From positions 550,457-614,456 of the forward strand of contig JASEVX010000115.1 of assembly GCA_031761405.1 (NCBI GenBank): a DNA stretch of 64,000 nucleotides, read 5' to 3'. Origin of the DNA: Serripes groenlandicus (Eukaryota; Mollusca; Bivalvia; Cardiida; Cardiidae). Position 1 is the stretch's first letter; each line of letters begins with the position of its first letter. The notes beneath the pieces are model-generated. The model was not told where the DNA came from. It worked only from the letters and a program-made list of their open reading frames with translations, and ran no database searches. Made by a program: the position numbers and the translations under genes. Positions 11,462 through 22,900 of this stretch are shown piece after piece.

Positions 11462-11971
11462 AATATAACGAACTTCAGGGCCCATACTCACCAAACTTTC
11501 AACTTTGGACTTTGAACTAAATCTTAAAGTAAATCCGATGTCCGCTTTTTGTGTTCCCGAAACTTAGATTTAGCCGTAGTCACCAATGCGTTTTAAACCC
11601 GTCTCAATTTAGTCCAGTTTGTAAATTTCATAAAGGGCCGCGCATGACTCTGGTTCCCGAATTATTTATAGAGTCAAAATAGAGTCAGAACCATTCCTCG
11701 ACAATCTAATTTTAGATGTTCCTTTTATCACTTGTTCACATGTATTTACGTTTAGCTGGCATCTCAATGTTTCAATCCATCTTTCTGTTCATTTGCGTTG
11801 CTTTAATAATCGGATTTTCATGTCTACATAAGAGGGAGCGAACAGGTCCCACAACAAAGGGTTTGAGGGTCAATTCAACATTTTAAATATTCTAAATACA
11901 TCCCTTATCTAGGGAACTGATATGAGCATTTAGCATCAGATTTAAAATATGAGCATTTATTGCACCACGCG

Positions 11972-12204
11972 TGACCGCCTCAGTGGTGTCGTGGTAGAGC
12001 CTCTGATTCAGGTGCGCGAGGCCGAGGTTTCGATTTCTGGCCAGGCCATACGGTAGTAATTGATTTCCGTCCTTGTCGCTTGGATTGTGGGGTTATTAGT
12101 ACGACTATTTCGCTGGTGTTAGGGTAAATGGATCAGAAGTACTGGCAAATTGCCCCGGAATAAACACGTTGAAATTACTGAAAATTGTTAAAAGCCTCCT
12201 AAAA
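11972..12204 (+). mobile_element. SINE with a single body unit (unexpanded reference)
   Basis: Head gaccgcctcagtggtgtcgt, one body unit (catacggtagtaattgattt ... cttggattgtggggttatta), then tail gactatttcgctggtgttag and a gttgaaattactgaaaattg box. It is positionally equivalent to the expanded elements at 4362-10590 and 39210-43520. This copy shows that the 62-bp array unit is the SINE's own body segment. Confidence 0.85.
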
Positions 12205-12788
12205 CACCATACCAACAAACAACACAAAATCCACAATGCATATCTCCATAGTCCATAATGATGAACATAGATACATTGTATATGTAATGACAGGAGGCTA
12301 ATTTCTAAATTGAATTTGTAGAATTCTCGCCCATAATACCAAGAGGCTATTGTCGAATAGCACCCTTGTTGGAAACGAGTTTGAATCAATAATTAAAGTA
12401 TAAGTTGTGATATAAGTTGAAACCATAGTGGCTAAATGAGTAAATGCTTACAATAAACAACATTACACTTTGCCAAAATGTTTTCAAATAAATATGGCTA
12501 GGGTTAACTAGTGTATAGGAGATATCGCTGGATAATGAGCAAGTTTACTTTCATTTTCAGAGTCGTCTGCTTCAGTTTTGTTGTATACATGTGTGAAAGA
12601 CGAGTGTGGTTGGTACTAACGATATAACAGGTCGTTGATGTACTTTAAACTTTACATGGTATATCTATGTTTCTCATAAAACTTATCGTGAGAAATAACC
12701 ATGAACACGCAGACAACTTGGCATCGTTCGGTGATTTCTCTGGTTTTGTCGACTTACAAAAATGATCTGCGTCAGGGAAAACTCGATT

Positions 12789-13060
12789 GATTGGAGTTTT
12801 TAACATCATTTCTAACAATTGTTCAATAATATTATGGCGACCAGTTCATCTAACCACGTGTTTCTAGCCTTTATCACACTAGTACTACACAAAACAGCGA
12901 CTGCCCGCTTTTCAACAGATGCTGTAAGCCCATTGACGATGGACGAATTACACTTGTCGCCGCATTGACTTTTGTCAAACGTTGAAAAAACAATTGTCCG
13001 AGCTGGGGTTCGAACTCACAGCCATAGTCGCTGTCGAATGAGCTACCGGCCCTTGGTGCG
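12789..13060 (-). mobile_element. tRNA-derived SINE, minus strand (gagctggggttcgaactcac)
   Basis: Read on the minus strand it begins with a tRNA-like head (ggtagctcattcgacagc, B box gagttcgaaccccagctc), followed by a body with gacaaaagtcaatgcggc and a 3' end containing tggtcgccataatattattg. Copies occur at 29630, 33068, 45494, 48783 and 49395, partial copies at 37015 and 63300. The shared 3' box with the other SINEs (cgtgatatgactgaa type) suggests related SINE families using one tail. The copy at 45494 is its duplicon partner. Confidence 0.75.
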
Positions 13061-13180
13061 TAGCGAGAAGATAGCTTCCATCAAACATATTATAGGCCTA
13101 TTTATACTAGCTTTTAAAGAGACTATCCGTATTCTTTCGTAGATGCTTACAAGATTGGCTTTTGCAGATCTGTTGTGGTT

Positions 13181-14585
13181 GGGAAATTGTTACTACAATT
13201 TATGTTATGTCTGTAATGGCTTACCTGCAGTATGGTTCATTGGACTGATGCTGGCATTCTGCATGTTTGAAGAAACATTTCCGCCTATGTTCAATAAGTT
13301 GGGTTCGATTAGCATGCTCATGCACATGTACTCTTATAAAAATGGTTAGCATTTTTAAGATGAGTTTTAATGGAAAATAAGAAACGTATTGTTTTATTAT
13401 ATAGATATGTTTTGTATCAATGAACGTTAATTGCGGAAATTCCCTGTCGAGTGATATTTACGTGCGTGTTACAATCGGATGTGCCAGCAGAAGTTTGTAA
13501 TTAGCCGTTTCAAATAGAAGGGATCAGAATAATCGTATCAAACGTTCAATAGTAAATAAAATATAAATCGTACATAGGCACTGAGAAAGAATGTTCATTG
13601 TGGTTGAAATTATGATGGGAAAGGTACAAGATGACAATTGATAAAAGAGCAAATAGAGATCAGATTTTCCTGTTTTACTTACACGACATTGTTAGAAGCT
13701 TTCTCAACTTGTGTACAGACTGATCTGGGACACCCGGTCTCAATCGTAATTTAGTGACACACGCTCCACATAAACTTGAATTTCACATATAAAACACACA
13801 ATTATATTCAAGAAACATTTGAAAATGTATCATGTATCATGTATAGAATCGTATCAATTCATCTGAACTAATACATTATATAACATCAGTATTTACATAT
13901 TCATATTCAAGAGAGAAAACCAGCAAATAAACTAGTAATATGCATATCCATTATTAAAAAAAGAGATTGTACGAACACCGATGTATATAAATAAATTCAA
14001 CAATGGCTATTTATATAATAATTTATTTCTTAGTTTAAAGCATTGTCTTAAAATGAGATCAGTGTTAAAATGAAAACCACACTTTTAATCAGTTTTGTAC
14101 AACAAAATAACTACATAAGCTTCAAACGTAACCTTTAACCTGATGTGCGCGAGTTGGATCGTGTTGCGAACAGGTTAGACCAGACCTGACTCTGACCTTT
14201 CTGCTCGTGACTAAATGAGTACTTGGACATTTAATGAATAAGACAAATACGAAATGAGACAGACTTATTCTAAAAATAGTAGGATACCTGCTTAGTTTGA
14301 CTGTGGAGTAAAAATAAATCCATTCAAAATGATTATATCATGTTCTCAATTAAAAGGTAATTAATAAACACAAACTGACGGGATCCAAAGCAACATTGTT
14401 TTGCCCTGATAGCCGGACAAAAAGCAACAGTTCTATTTCAAGTTTCTATTTTTTTTTCTAGGATTAACATGAAATAGACCAAATTCAATCAATTTATTCA
14501 TATTTTGTCTTACCATATGTGCATATACTTTGCATGATACTCAAATTAAATTAAATTTTCAATTAATTTATTATTTGTCTTGACC
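13181..14585. other. No recognisable gene
   Basis: AT-rich sequence. The longest plus-strand frame (13143-13349) begins inside the duplicon edge, has no identifiable domain and no supporting splice context that I can judge. No repeat family stands out. Confidence 0.4.
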
Positions 14586-14854
14586 AATTGAGCCGTCCCG
14601 CGAGAAAACCAACATTGTGGTCAATGCGTAAAGTATCGACACGGATCAGCCTAAGCATGCCGCGCAGGCTAACACGGACAGACACTTTTCGCTTCCTCTG
14701 GATTTTCTCTTTCAGGAATCATTACTCTAAACCTCTATCCCTCTGAGACGGAATGTGCATGCCCGGATCAGTCTGTGCGTACTGCGAAGGCTGATCTGGG
14801 TCGATACATAAGGCAGAGGCTATAATGTTGGTTTTCTCGCGGGACGTCTCAATT
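14586..14854. mobile_element. GAGCCGTCCCGCGAG inverted-repeat element, full copy
   Basis: The left terminus GAGCCGTCCCGCGAGAAAAC is mirrored at the right by ggttttctcgcgggacgtctc. The flanks are aatt on both sides (14586-14589, 14851-14854), a likely 4-bp target duplication. The interior has further gatcagcctaagcatgc / gatcagtctgtgcgtactgc hairpin-prone segments. No ORF, so non-autonomous. Other copies: 18303, 28565, 29175, 36674 and 49823. Confidence 0.7.
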
Positions 14855-15075
14855 AATGTTCCTCGTCATTTCTAATGTACATGAGTTACAAAATACAATA
14901 AACCCGATCAGAAAAAAAACATATAAAAAAGGGAAAACGAAAAAAATATCAAATATAATTATGCTGAAGTTTTACAGAAATGTTTAATAGAAGTCAAGTA
15001 CCAAATTAATTTCTGTCTCTAAATTTACTGTATTATTATAAGTTATTTTATAAAGTGATAATAATGATAAAAAAT

Positions 15076-15310
15076 CTAATCTTTATTTCTATATGGTAAA
15101 TTATCCCCGAAAGCAAGTGCCGGTGAAATAATTATTCCACATGGCCGTGGTTCTTGAAAACAGCGTCTAAGCGTTTTGGATTTTGGAAGACCGCTACGCT
15201 CGTCATCCCCGATGTTTTCTCGTCCCTCCTCGAATAGTTTATACCACTTGTAGACTGTTGTTTTCTTCACCACAGCTTCACCATAGGAATTTTCAAACAT
15301 TATAATGTTT
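15076..15310 (-). pseudogene. mariner-like transposase N-terminal relic
   Basis: The minus-strand frame holds a helix-turn-helix segment like the N-terminus of mariner (Mos1-type) transposases: YGEAVVKKTTVYKWYKLFEE followed by GRENIGDDERSG. In that family this region binds the transposon ends. The catalytic DDD domain is absent and the frame drifts into unrelated sequence after PKSKT. A second relic of the same sequence at 60255-60390 has lost about 40 bp inside the same segment. Non-functional. Confidence 0.7.
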
Positions 15311-15956
15311 ATTTTGGCGCCATAATTACAGATATACTCGTTTAATGAACAGGACCCCTAACAAAATACTGACGTAAAGAAGTCATTTGACGTCAATATC
15401 ACGCGCATTCATTCGATATACAGCTTGCCGTTTGAAAGCCTTGATTTCAGAGATCCCGAATGAAAATTGCGATGGATATTGGACAATTTGAACAATTTAT
15501 CTCAAAAGGTGTGGAACTACCTTAGCTCAGATTTTAACAAATTGTTCAGTCAAATCACGGCGGTCAGGGCACACACCTATGTGTTTCATGGCCTTCTCAA
15601 AAGGGCGATTCTCGAATTGACTTTTGTCAAACGTAAGAAAGAATGTTTGCCGAGAATGGATTAGAACTCACAAACCCTGGATGAACAGCCTGAGCTCAAA
15701 TATATTTGCTTCAAATATAGCTTATTTTGAAATATGTTACTGCATCTTTGCCGGCCAATCGAAACATTAAATGCTTTTAAAAGTTTCTTGAACGTTTCTG
15801 TGGTTAATTGGTAATCAGTGAATATTCAGATCACCATGGCGATGTGCAGTTTGGTCTGTATCTACATTGGTTTCAAAAATATTGTTATTGCCTTATTCGC
15901 CTAATTTAAACAAACATGCTCAACCTCCATAATCGAAGGTTTATTCATTTTAATAG

Positions 15957-16150
15957 ACCGCCTCGGCGGTGAAGTGGTATAGCATCCGCAACGGGTGCGA
16001 GAGGTCGTGGGTTCGATCCCCGTAATGGCTGCCCTCCTTTGCGCTGAGGATCTCGGGGTTAGCATAACGACTGACTGTCTGGTGTCAGAATAAATGGACA
16101 ATTAGTACTGGTAACTTAACCAGAAAACGCCGTGATATAACTGAAAATGT
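15957..16150 (+). mobile_element. tRNA-derived SINE, body-deleted variant
   Basis: Head gaccgcctcggcggtgaagt, B box gggttcgatccccg, body taatggctgccctcctttgc and tgaggatctcggggttagca, tail gactgactgtctggtgtcag, end cgccgtgatataactgaaaa. The ~35-bp linker present at 61060-61095 (accaaatactttaaa) is missing. The body is the counterpart of the 62-bp satellite unit. Confidence 0.8.
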
Positions 16151-16186
16151 GTCTTCTACTGATCTTGTATCTTCAAACCTGTTACC

Positions 16187-16256
16187 GCCTCGGCGGTGTA
16201 GTGGGTAAAGCGTCCGCCTCGATGCGGGAGGTAGGTGGTTCTATTCCCAACCAGGT
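16187..16256 (+). mobile_element. Isolated SINE head (tRNA-like)
   Basis: ttaccgcctcggcggtgtag, gcgtccgcctcgatgcggga and a degenerate B box gtggttctattcccaac. It aligns with the head at 61258 in the duplicated block, but here the body is missing. Probably truncated after the duplication or by deletion. Confidence 0.65.
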
Positions 16257-16260
16257 CCTA

Positions 16261-17190
16261 TGTTAAGACAAATACATAAATAAAGTATCAGAAGTGTCAT
16301 CACTGTTCGTTTCTCTGACCCCAATCTCATTAAAACCAGAACAAAATACTCCATTGTGAATCTGACGACAGTGCATATATATTCACGAACAGGTGCTCGG
16401 TTTACTGGCCAATGAAATCGCACCATACAACCGACGCTTGGTTCTGCTAATAAAATGGATACTCTGTTGATTATCCGAGATATTGCACGTCCACTGAATG
16501 ATATGTTGATTACCTTTGAAATGAGTTCAATAGGAAAGCACGCTTTACCACGATTCAAAATGGCTACAAGCAATTCTCGAGAGTGTAAATGACCCCATGT
16601 TTATCGTGTTGAGCCGGTAGCGACGAATGTTTTTAGTCCAGGGGATGTTAGTTCGAACCTTCGTACCGGACCTTTAGATGTGATGCACTCCAGGCGGAGA
16701 TCAATATTTTGAAATGTTGAAACTTCTGCAAATAATGCTAATTGTGACAACAAAGTAAGTATTTAATAGTTCAAAAACTAATTTGGAAGTAACTGTTGAA
16801 ACATGCCCAGTCAATTAAAAGTCATGAAAATGTACATCCTTTGGCTTACTTACTTGGTATGCCTACGCAGGAAGATGAAGCCTAACATATCACAATTAAG
16901 ATGTTTATTATACTTAAAAGTGAAAATGACTACTCTAATTTTATCCAAGAATTATGAGCCTAATATTTCAAGACAACTTTTTAACAGTTGTAAAACTTTG
17001 ACCAGCCTCGTTTTCATTTATTATCAGAACGGCGAAATAGGTTCAAATATATGCACCGAAAACTCCTTTCGCTCGGACACGGCTGAACTGTATGAGTCGT
17101 GACAGGTAATTTGGGGACTAAATGCATCTTCGCACAGTGAAGACCCATATACGCACAGTCTCGCCAGGGTCCGTTTTCCGTCCGCTTGCA
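16261..17190. other. No recognisable gene; tRNA-like fragment at ~16610-16672
   Basis: A 16610-16672 segment (gagccggtagcgacgaatgt ... gttagttcgaaccttcgtac) resembles a decayed tRNA-like SINE head. A 99-residue plus-strand frame at 16803-17102 contains a two-copy motif (mKPNIS / yEPNIS) but no family I recognise, and I do not call it a gene. Confidence 0.4.
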
Positions 17191-17199
17191 CGTATACCC

Positions 17200-18062
17200 A
17201 GATGTATAATATCAAAAATAGATAGAGCTGCAGTTTCATGGGTGGTACTTGCATGTATACCCAGATGTATAATATTAAAAGCAGATAGAGCTGCAGTTTC
17301 ATGGGTGGTACTCGCATGTATACCCAGATGTATAATATTATAAACAGATAGAGCTGCAGTTTCATGGGTGTTACTTGCATGTATACCCAGATGTATAATA
17401 TAAAAAAACAGATAGAGTTGCAGTTTCATGGGTGGTACTTGTATGTATACCCAGATGTATAATATTATAAAAAGATAGAGCTGCAGTTTCATGGGTGGTA
17501 CTTGTATGTATACCCAGATGTATAATATTATAAACAGTTAGAGCTGCAGTTTCAAGGGTGGTACTTGTATGTATACCCAGATGTATGATATTAAACATAG
17601 ATAGAGCTGAAGTTTCATGGGTCGTACTTGCATGTATACCCAGATGTATAATATAAAAAAAAGATAGAGCTGCAGTTTCATGGGTGGTACTTGTATGTAT
17701 ACCCAGATGTATAATATTATAAACAGATAGAGCTGCAGTTTCATGGGTGGTACTTGCATGTATACCAGATGTATAATATTATACACAGATATAGCTGCAG
17801 TTTCATGGGTGGTACTTACATGTATACCCAGATGTATAATATTTAAAACAGATAGAGCTGCAGGTTCATGGGTGGTACTTACATGTATACCCAGATGTAT
17901 AATATTATAAACAGATAGAGCTGCAGTTTCATGGGTGGTACTTGCATGTATACCCAGATGTATAATATTTAAAACAGATAGAGCTGCAGGTTCATGGGTG
18001 GTACTTGCATGTATACCCAGATGTATAATATTAAAAACAGATAGAGCGTCAGTTTCATGGTT
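17200..18062. repeat. 63-bp tandem array (~14 units)
   Basis: Unit: gatagagctgcagtttcatg, ggtggtacttgcatgtatac, ccagatgtataatattaaaa. Starts at 17221, 17284, 17347 and 17411 show a 63-64 bp period. As 63 is divisible by three, minus-strand frames stay open and generate a 21-residue repeat (NIIHLGIHASTTHETAALSV type). These are artefacts. The flank at 17120-17195 is a different sequence. Confidence 0.85.
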
Positions 18063-18298
18063 GTTACTTGCATATCCCTTTTTAGTGATTACATAACGGA
18101 AAGGCAATACAATCGCAGGCCACGAGTCTCACGATTCATATTACTGATTATAGATTATTGATTATAGGCCATTTTAGATTTGTTCAATTACATATAATTA
18201 AATGCTTTTCTATTATAATCGTCAACTCGTTTCTCTTTGTTGCGCTTTTGTTCCGGAGAAGAATAAGCGTATATAATTTCGTTTTCAAAGGATCCACA

Positions 18299-18508
18299 AG
18301 TTGAGCCCTCTCGCGAGAAAACCAACATTGTGGACTCTGCGTAAAGTATCGACCCGGATCAGCCACACAGGAATCATTACTCTATACCTCTACCCCCTGA
18401 GACGGAATGTGTAGGCCCCGATCAGTCTGCGCGGACTGCGCAAGCTAATCTGGATCGATGCATTACGCAGAGGCCATCATGTTGGTTTTCTCGCGGGACG
18501 GCTTAGTT
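18299..18508. mobile_element. GAGCCGTCCCGCGAG inverted-repeat element, internally deleted
   Basis: Left end gagccctctcgcgagaaaac, right end ggttttctcgcgggacggctt, flanked by agtt on both sides (18299-18302, 18505-18508). About 60 bp of the left-centre seen in 14590-14850 is missing, between gatcagcc and caggaatcattactctat. Non-coding. Confidence 0.65.
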
Positions 18509-18789
18509 TCTATAAACATAGGTATACCTATTAAACTACCCGCCCTGCGTTCAGTGCAGCAGTTTGGTAGCTGACGATTCGTTACGGTTCGTACTAGAGG
18601 CGAAAATATATATTTAACTAAATTGGTGGATTGCTGTCCGTTTAATACAGAAATGTATTATTGAACGCAGGACAGACATATAAAATGTTATAAGCTCTCG
18701 AAATGATTGTATCTGAATCTGACATCATGAGCTTTCGAAGGCACCGTTCTGTCGCTCACTGTCTCTTTCTCTTGGTCTCTCACTCCCCC

Positions 18790-19345
<556 letters not shown>

Positions 19346-19830
19346 ATCATCGGTATCTCTTTGTTTGACTCTGACTATCTCTCGTTATGTATTGACTCCT
19401 CCCTCTATCTTTCTCTCTCTCTTACTCACCACATCTCTCTCTCCGCCCTTTCCTCAACTATATCACTCTCTCGTTCGTTCTTGCCCCCTCTTTCTGTCTC
19501 TCACGTTATCTCTCTGTCTTTTTTTCTCTTTTTTTCTCTTATTTTCTCTCTCTCCCAATCATTCTCTCTCTCTTTCTCTCGCTCTCTCCCTTTCTCGTTA
19601 TCTATCTCTCTTTATATATCTCTTCCCTCAATATGTCGATCTGTCTCTATTTATATGCTACTCACACAGTGCGTGATTGAGTGTGTGTTTCTCTCTGTCT
19701 ATCTCCCACACTGTCACTCTGCATCTCTTTCTCTCTCGATCTCTCTATCGTTCGTTCTATCCTTTATCTTTATCTCTCTCTCTCCTTTATTTCAAAATCT
19801 TTCCTCCTCTGCATCTCTGTACATCACTCC
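19346..19830. repeat. Pyrimidine-rich low-complexity tract
   Basis: A degenerate continuation of the TC repeat with interspersed tatctctct, ttcgttc and tctgtctct motifs. No coding evidence. Confidence 0.8.
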
Positions 19831-20249
19831 TCTCTCCGCACAATACTTCTTAGAGAGTTTAAAAACACCCTCTTAAGAACAGAGTCCCCTCGTATTCGAT
19901 AGCGTGATAAGATGTTTTCATCTCACAGTTCGTCAAAGGAAGGTAAATCGGAAAGGCTTGGTTTGCACGCATTTTCAAATGAATATATAAGATCGAAGTT
20001 CTCCCCCATTGTACACTGGTCCTTTCTTGAAAAATATTGTAACTCTTAAAAAGTATTGCTCTTGGCTTTTTTAGACAAAAATCAAGTTTTTTCTAAGAAT
20101 TAAAAATAAGTGTGATATTTTATTTGATCTGACAGCTCTGAAAATGATAGGCCAACCTGTCGAGTGTTTGGTCGCTCCTAAAGTCCTTCATTGTAACAGT
20201 ATCGTCTCCCGTAGCTGTACCGATACTGATTTTTATTATCATTTAAAAC

Positions 20250-20405
20250 CTTTCCCCACATACAGAAATCTGCAGAAGACGACTTAAAAAATATCTACGC
20301 AATCATATGAAAAAATCCTGATGAATAAAAGTAGATATTTTGAGTCTCCTGCATTACTGTTTTCAGAAGTTTTCTGCTACAGGGGCGCCAGAAAGCGTTT
20401 GTATG
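20250..20405. mobile_element. CTGCAGCAGACGACTTT element with both ends
   Basis: Left end acctttccccacatacagaa / tctgcagaagacgacttaaa; right end tcagaagttttctgctacag and gcgtttgtatgtgggaaa, an inverted counterpart. Other copies start TTAACCCTTT and end AAAGGGTTAA, which fits a piggyBac-like MITE (TTAA target, CCC... terminus). No ORF. Confidence 0.55.
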
Positions 20406-20515
20406 TGGGAAAAATGTAATTAAAACAAAGATAAGTGCACGTAAACTTTAGACTATTCATCCCTAGAGGACATTCCACAAAACTATGACTGTGCTGAACT
20501 TTTACCTATTTCAGA

Positions 20516-21025
20516 ATCTAAAATAATAAGAAGTGTTAAATCTCTTCCTATGGTATATAGTTTGTCTCTGGTGTTATATAAACAAACTTGGTCGTTTGGG
20601 CAGACGACACAAATGTGTGACGTCATTTCCAAGATAGTGATAATCTAAAATAATAAGAAGTGTTAAATCTCTTCCTATAGTATATAGTTTGTCTCTGGTG
20701 TTATATAAACAAACTTGGTCGTTTGGGCAGACGAAACAAATGTGTGACGTCATTTCCAAGATAGGGATAATCTAAAATAACAAGAAGTGGTTAATCTCTT
20801 CCTATAGTATAAAGTTTTTCTCTGGTGTTATATAAACAAAATTTGCCGTTTGAGCAGACGATACAAATGTGTGACGTCATTTCCAAGATAGGGATAATCT
20901 AAAATAATAAGAAGTGTTAAATCCCTTCTTATAGAATATAGTTTGTCTCTGGTGTTATATAAATAAACTTGGCCGTTTGGGCAGACGACACGAATGTGTG
21001 ACGTCATTTCCACGATAGGGATAAT
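20516..21025. repeat. 127-bp tandem repeat, 4 copies
   Basis: atctaaaataataagaagtg recurs at 20516, 20643, 20770 and 20897, an exact 127-bp spacing. Each unit contains cgtttgggcagacga and the palindrome TGACGTCA (20618, 20745, 20872, 20999). Units differ at few positions. Minus-strand frames are short and the 127-bp period shifts frame every unit, so no protein is encoded. Confidence 0.9.
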
Positions 21026-21486
21026 CGCAAAAAGCATAAAAATATGGGTAGGAGGCTCATTTCTTGTGAAATATATCCCTCAGTACTGAACCAGTGATAA
21101 AAAAACCAGTGATATTTGAAATGGGTGAAAATATTCCCAATGAGGGAAGAATTCTACTCTATTTTTAGACTCGTGGTCTAATTACAGTTGTACTTTTAAA
21201 ATTGATATTGTCCCTGGTGACATTAAGTATAGTTATTGACATTTTTGGGATATTTAGATGGTATCCTAGTATAGTTTCTGTATAAATATTGTAACAGATA
21301 ACCATATATATTCAATAAATATAAAATATATTTCTTTTTGTACATAGAAGTTTATCCTTTGGCTTATGAATTAAGCAAATCACACTGTTTTATACACTAA
21401 AAGTACAACAAAAGTTGTGATTATACCAGCTAACAGCTATGTTTTGTCTGTCATCTGGCAATCTAGGATATATGTGTCCAATGCCT

Positions 21487-21810
21487 TTAAAAGGGAGGAC
21501 TGAGGTGCTTTGGATAGGAAATTGACATTTGCAAACCAGACCCCTGTATGACATTGGATAGTTTTCCCTTTTCCTCCCTGTGCACCGTACAATGTAACAG
21601 AATATGCTTTGTGGTATTTCGCACATTACAGCTTGGGCATATAGGAGAACCTCCCTTAATGTATTGACCAATGTTTCCTGGCAATAGGGTGTTATTTAAT
21701 ATGAGGCGCGTCACACACTTATCAACCATTTGGTTGGTTGAATAACTGTGTGGCGGTCTCAGACATATTCCGTGCTGAGGAATAGGCCGCTTTTTTTGGT
21801 TTTTCAGCAA
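21487..21810 (-). pseudogene. Non-LTR retrotransposon 3'-end relic (post-RT Cys/His region)
   Basis: The minus-strand frame contains DKCVTRLILNNTLLPGNI followed by CPSCNVRNTTKHILLHC, resembling the conserved tail after the RT/RNase H of Jockey/I-like LINEs (TRLR.GHT.L...C..C....T..H.L..C). It is open for 107 codons but has no RT upstream. It lies on the same strand as, and downstream of, the LINE endonuclease pieces at 22277-23540, so it may be the far end of the same element after an internal deletion. Confidence 0.55.
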
Positions 21811-22276
21811 GCTTTTTTTGTCATTTTCAGCTTTTTGTGGCTTCTAATGATGGAATAGATTTCGGTAATTGTCAAGGGAATGTTTTCACACTATGAGGGA
21901 GGTAACTTAACCAACTATATCAATTCTGACAATTGGTTGTTAAAAACAAACGCCCACCACTTAACACATATAATATGTATCCTATGTAATCACAAAAAAA
22001 GGTGGGATTTATTCGGATTATCCTATTAATGCAACAGAGAACTCAGATGTCTTCAAATTACTAGGGCAATCTCAATACACCCCAGATCCCTCTTTGTTCC
22101 ATCGAAAACAAATCATGAATACATAATCGTTCTATTTATTTACATGCGATGCAATCAATCTGCTTGTGATTATGACTAGTTTATGTTTTCTGTATGCGCT
22201 TAACAGATGCTCCTAGAATGCACCAGATGTTTGTTGGATTTAAAAAATGTCAAGGTGAAACATGCACCCGGACCCC
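21811..22276. other. No RT domain seen between LINE pieces
   Basis: An intact LINE would have its reverse transcriptase here on the minus strand. I see no FADD-type catalytic motif or long frame, consistent with deletion or heavy decay. Confidence 0.4.
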
Positions 22277-22700
22277 CTAGCACGTCTGTGCGTATACTTG
22301 ATTTAAATCCAGGTAAGCCCCTGGGTGTAATACTATTTTCGAATAAACCTTAGTCAGTACATCCAAAGGTGTATTTTTTTCTTTGCTCTTTTCTATGTCC
22401 TCCCTTAGTCTGAATTTTTGCTTTGCTCTTTTGTTTGCATTGTTAAATTGGGTTCTTGCATGAGTGAATGCTTTTCTATTAATATCATTTCTCTCTCTAT
22501 AGAACGTGTTTCTTGATTTTTTAACACATTTATTGTTTCGATACATTTTGCATCAAACCAGTGACATGTATACATAGTTAGGTTTACTTGTATTTTTGTT
22601 TCGATACATTTTGCATCAAACCAGTGACATGTATACATAGTTAGGTTTACTTGTATTTTTGTTATGATAAGTTTTGACAAATATATCGAGCGACTTCTTT
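22277..22700 (-). pseudogene. LINE linker region between endonuclease and RT, broken
   Basis: The minus-strand frames contain WFDAKC and RKAFTHARTQFNNANKRAKQ, resembling the basic linker after the endonuclease in LINEs of aquatic invertebrates. A 63-bp direct duplication (22536-22598 and 22599-22661, ttgcatcaaaccagtgacat in each) repeats the WFDAKC segment. Non-functional fragment. Confidence 0.55.
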
Positions 22701-22900
22701 TTCAAAAAGCACGTGGAGTTTTCAACCACGTGATGAATAATATTGCTATGCGTCTCTGTGATAAGCTGTTATAGCTGCTCATTGTTATTCATAAGTTGAT
22801 CTAAATACACATTGACTTTGGACTCGTTCCAAATCAGTTTTGTAATATCGTACTTATTTAATTCTTAAACGAAGTCTTATTTTCTAAGATTGTACAAGTA

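Larger units (their letters stand above)
10623..13180. repeat. Duplicon copy B (unexpanded)
   Basis: Directly follows copy A and shares its 5' flank. Its 3' half (12190-13180) matches copy C at 43490-46775 in order and orientation. In copy B the second SINE holds only one 62-bp-type unit, and the places where copy C has its 32-bp and 50-bp arrays are short and unique. It is therefore the most compact and probably most ancestral-looking version. Confidence 0.8.
15140..16260. repeat. Segmental duplicate of 60250-61330
   Basis: The mariner relic, a decayed minus-strand SINE (15480-15690), a unique stretch (ccggccaatcgaaacattaa; gtctgtatctacattggttt) and the SINE at 15957 all recur in the same order and orientation at 60250-61330. 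Several small indels separate the copies, so the duplication is old relative to the LTR element. Confidence 0.8.

Noticed and set aside
13143..13349. Possible membrane-protein exon (hydrophobic 68-residue frame)
   Set aside because: It begins in duplicon sequence, lacks a recognisable family, and I see no convincing splice sites or partner exons.
17118..18107. Apparent 189-residue repeat protein on the minus strand
   Set aside because: 63-bp period is divisible by three, so the frame stays open by construction. Both strands are open in places and there is no start or flank evidence of a gene.
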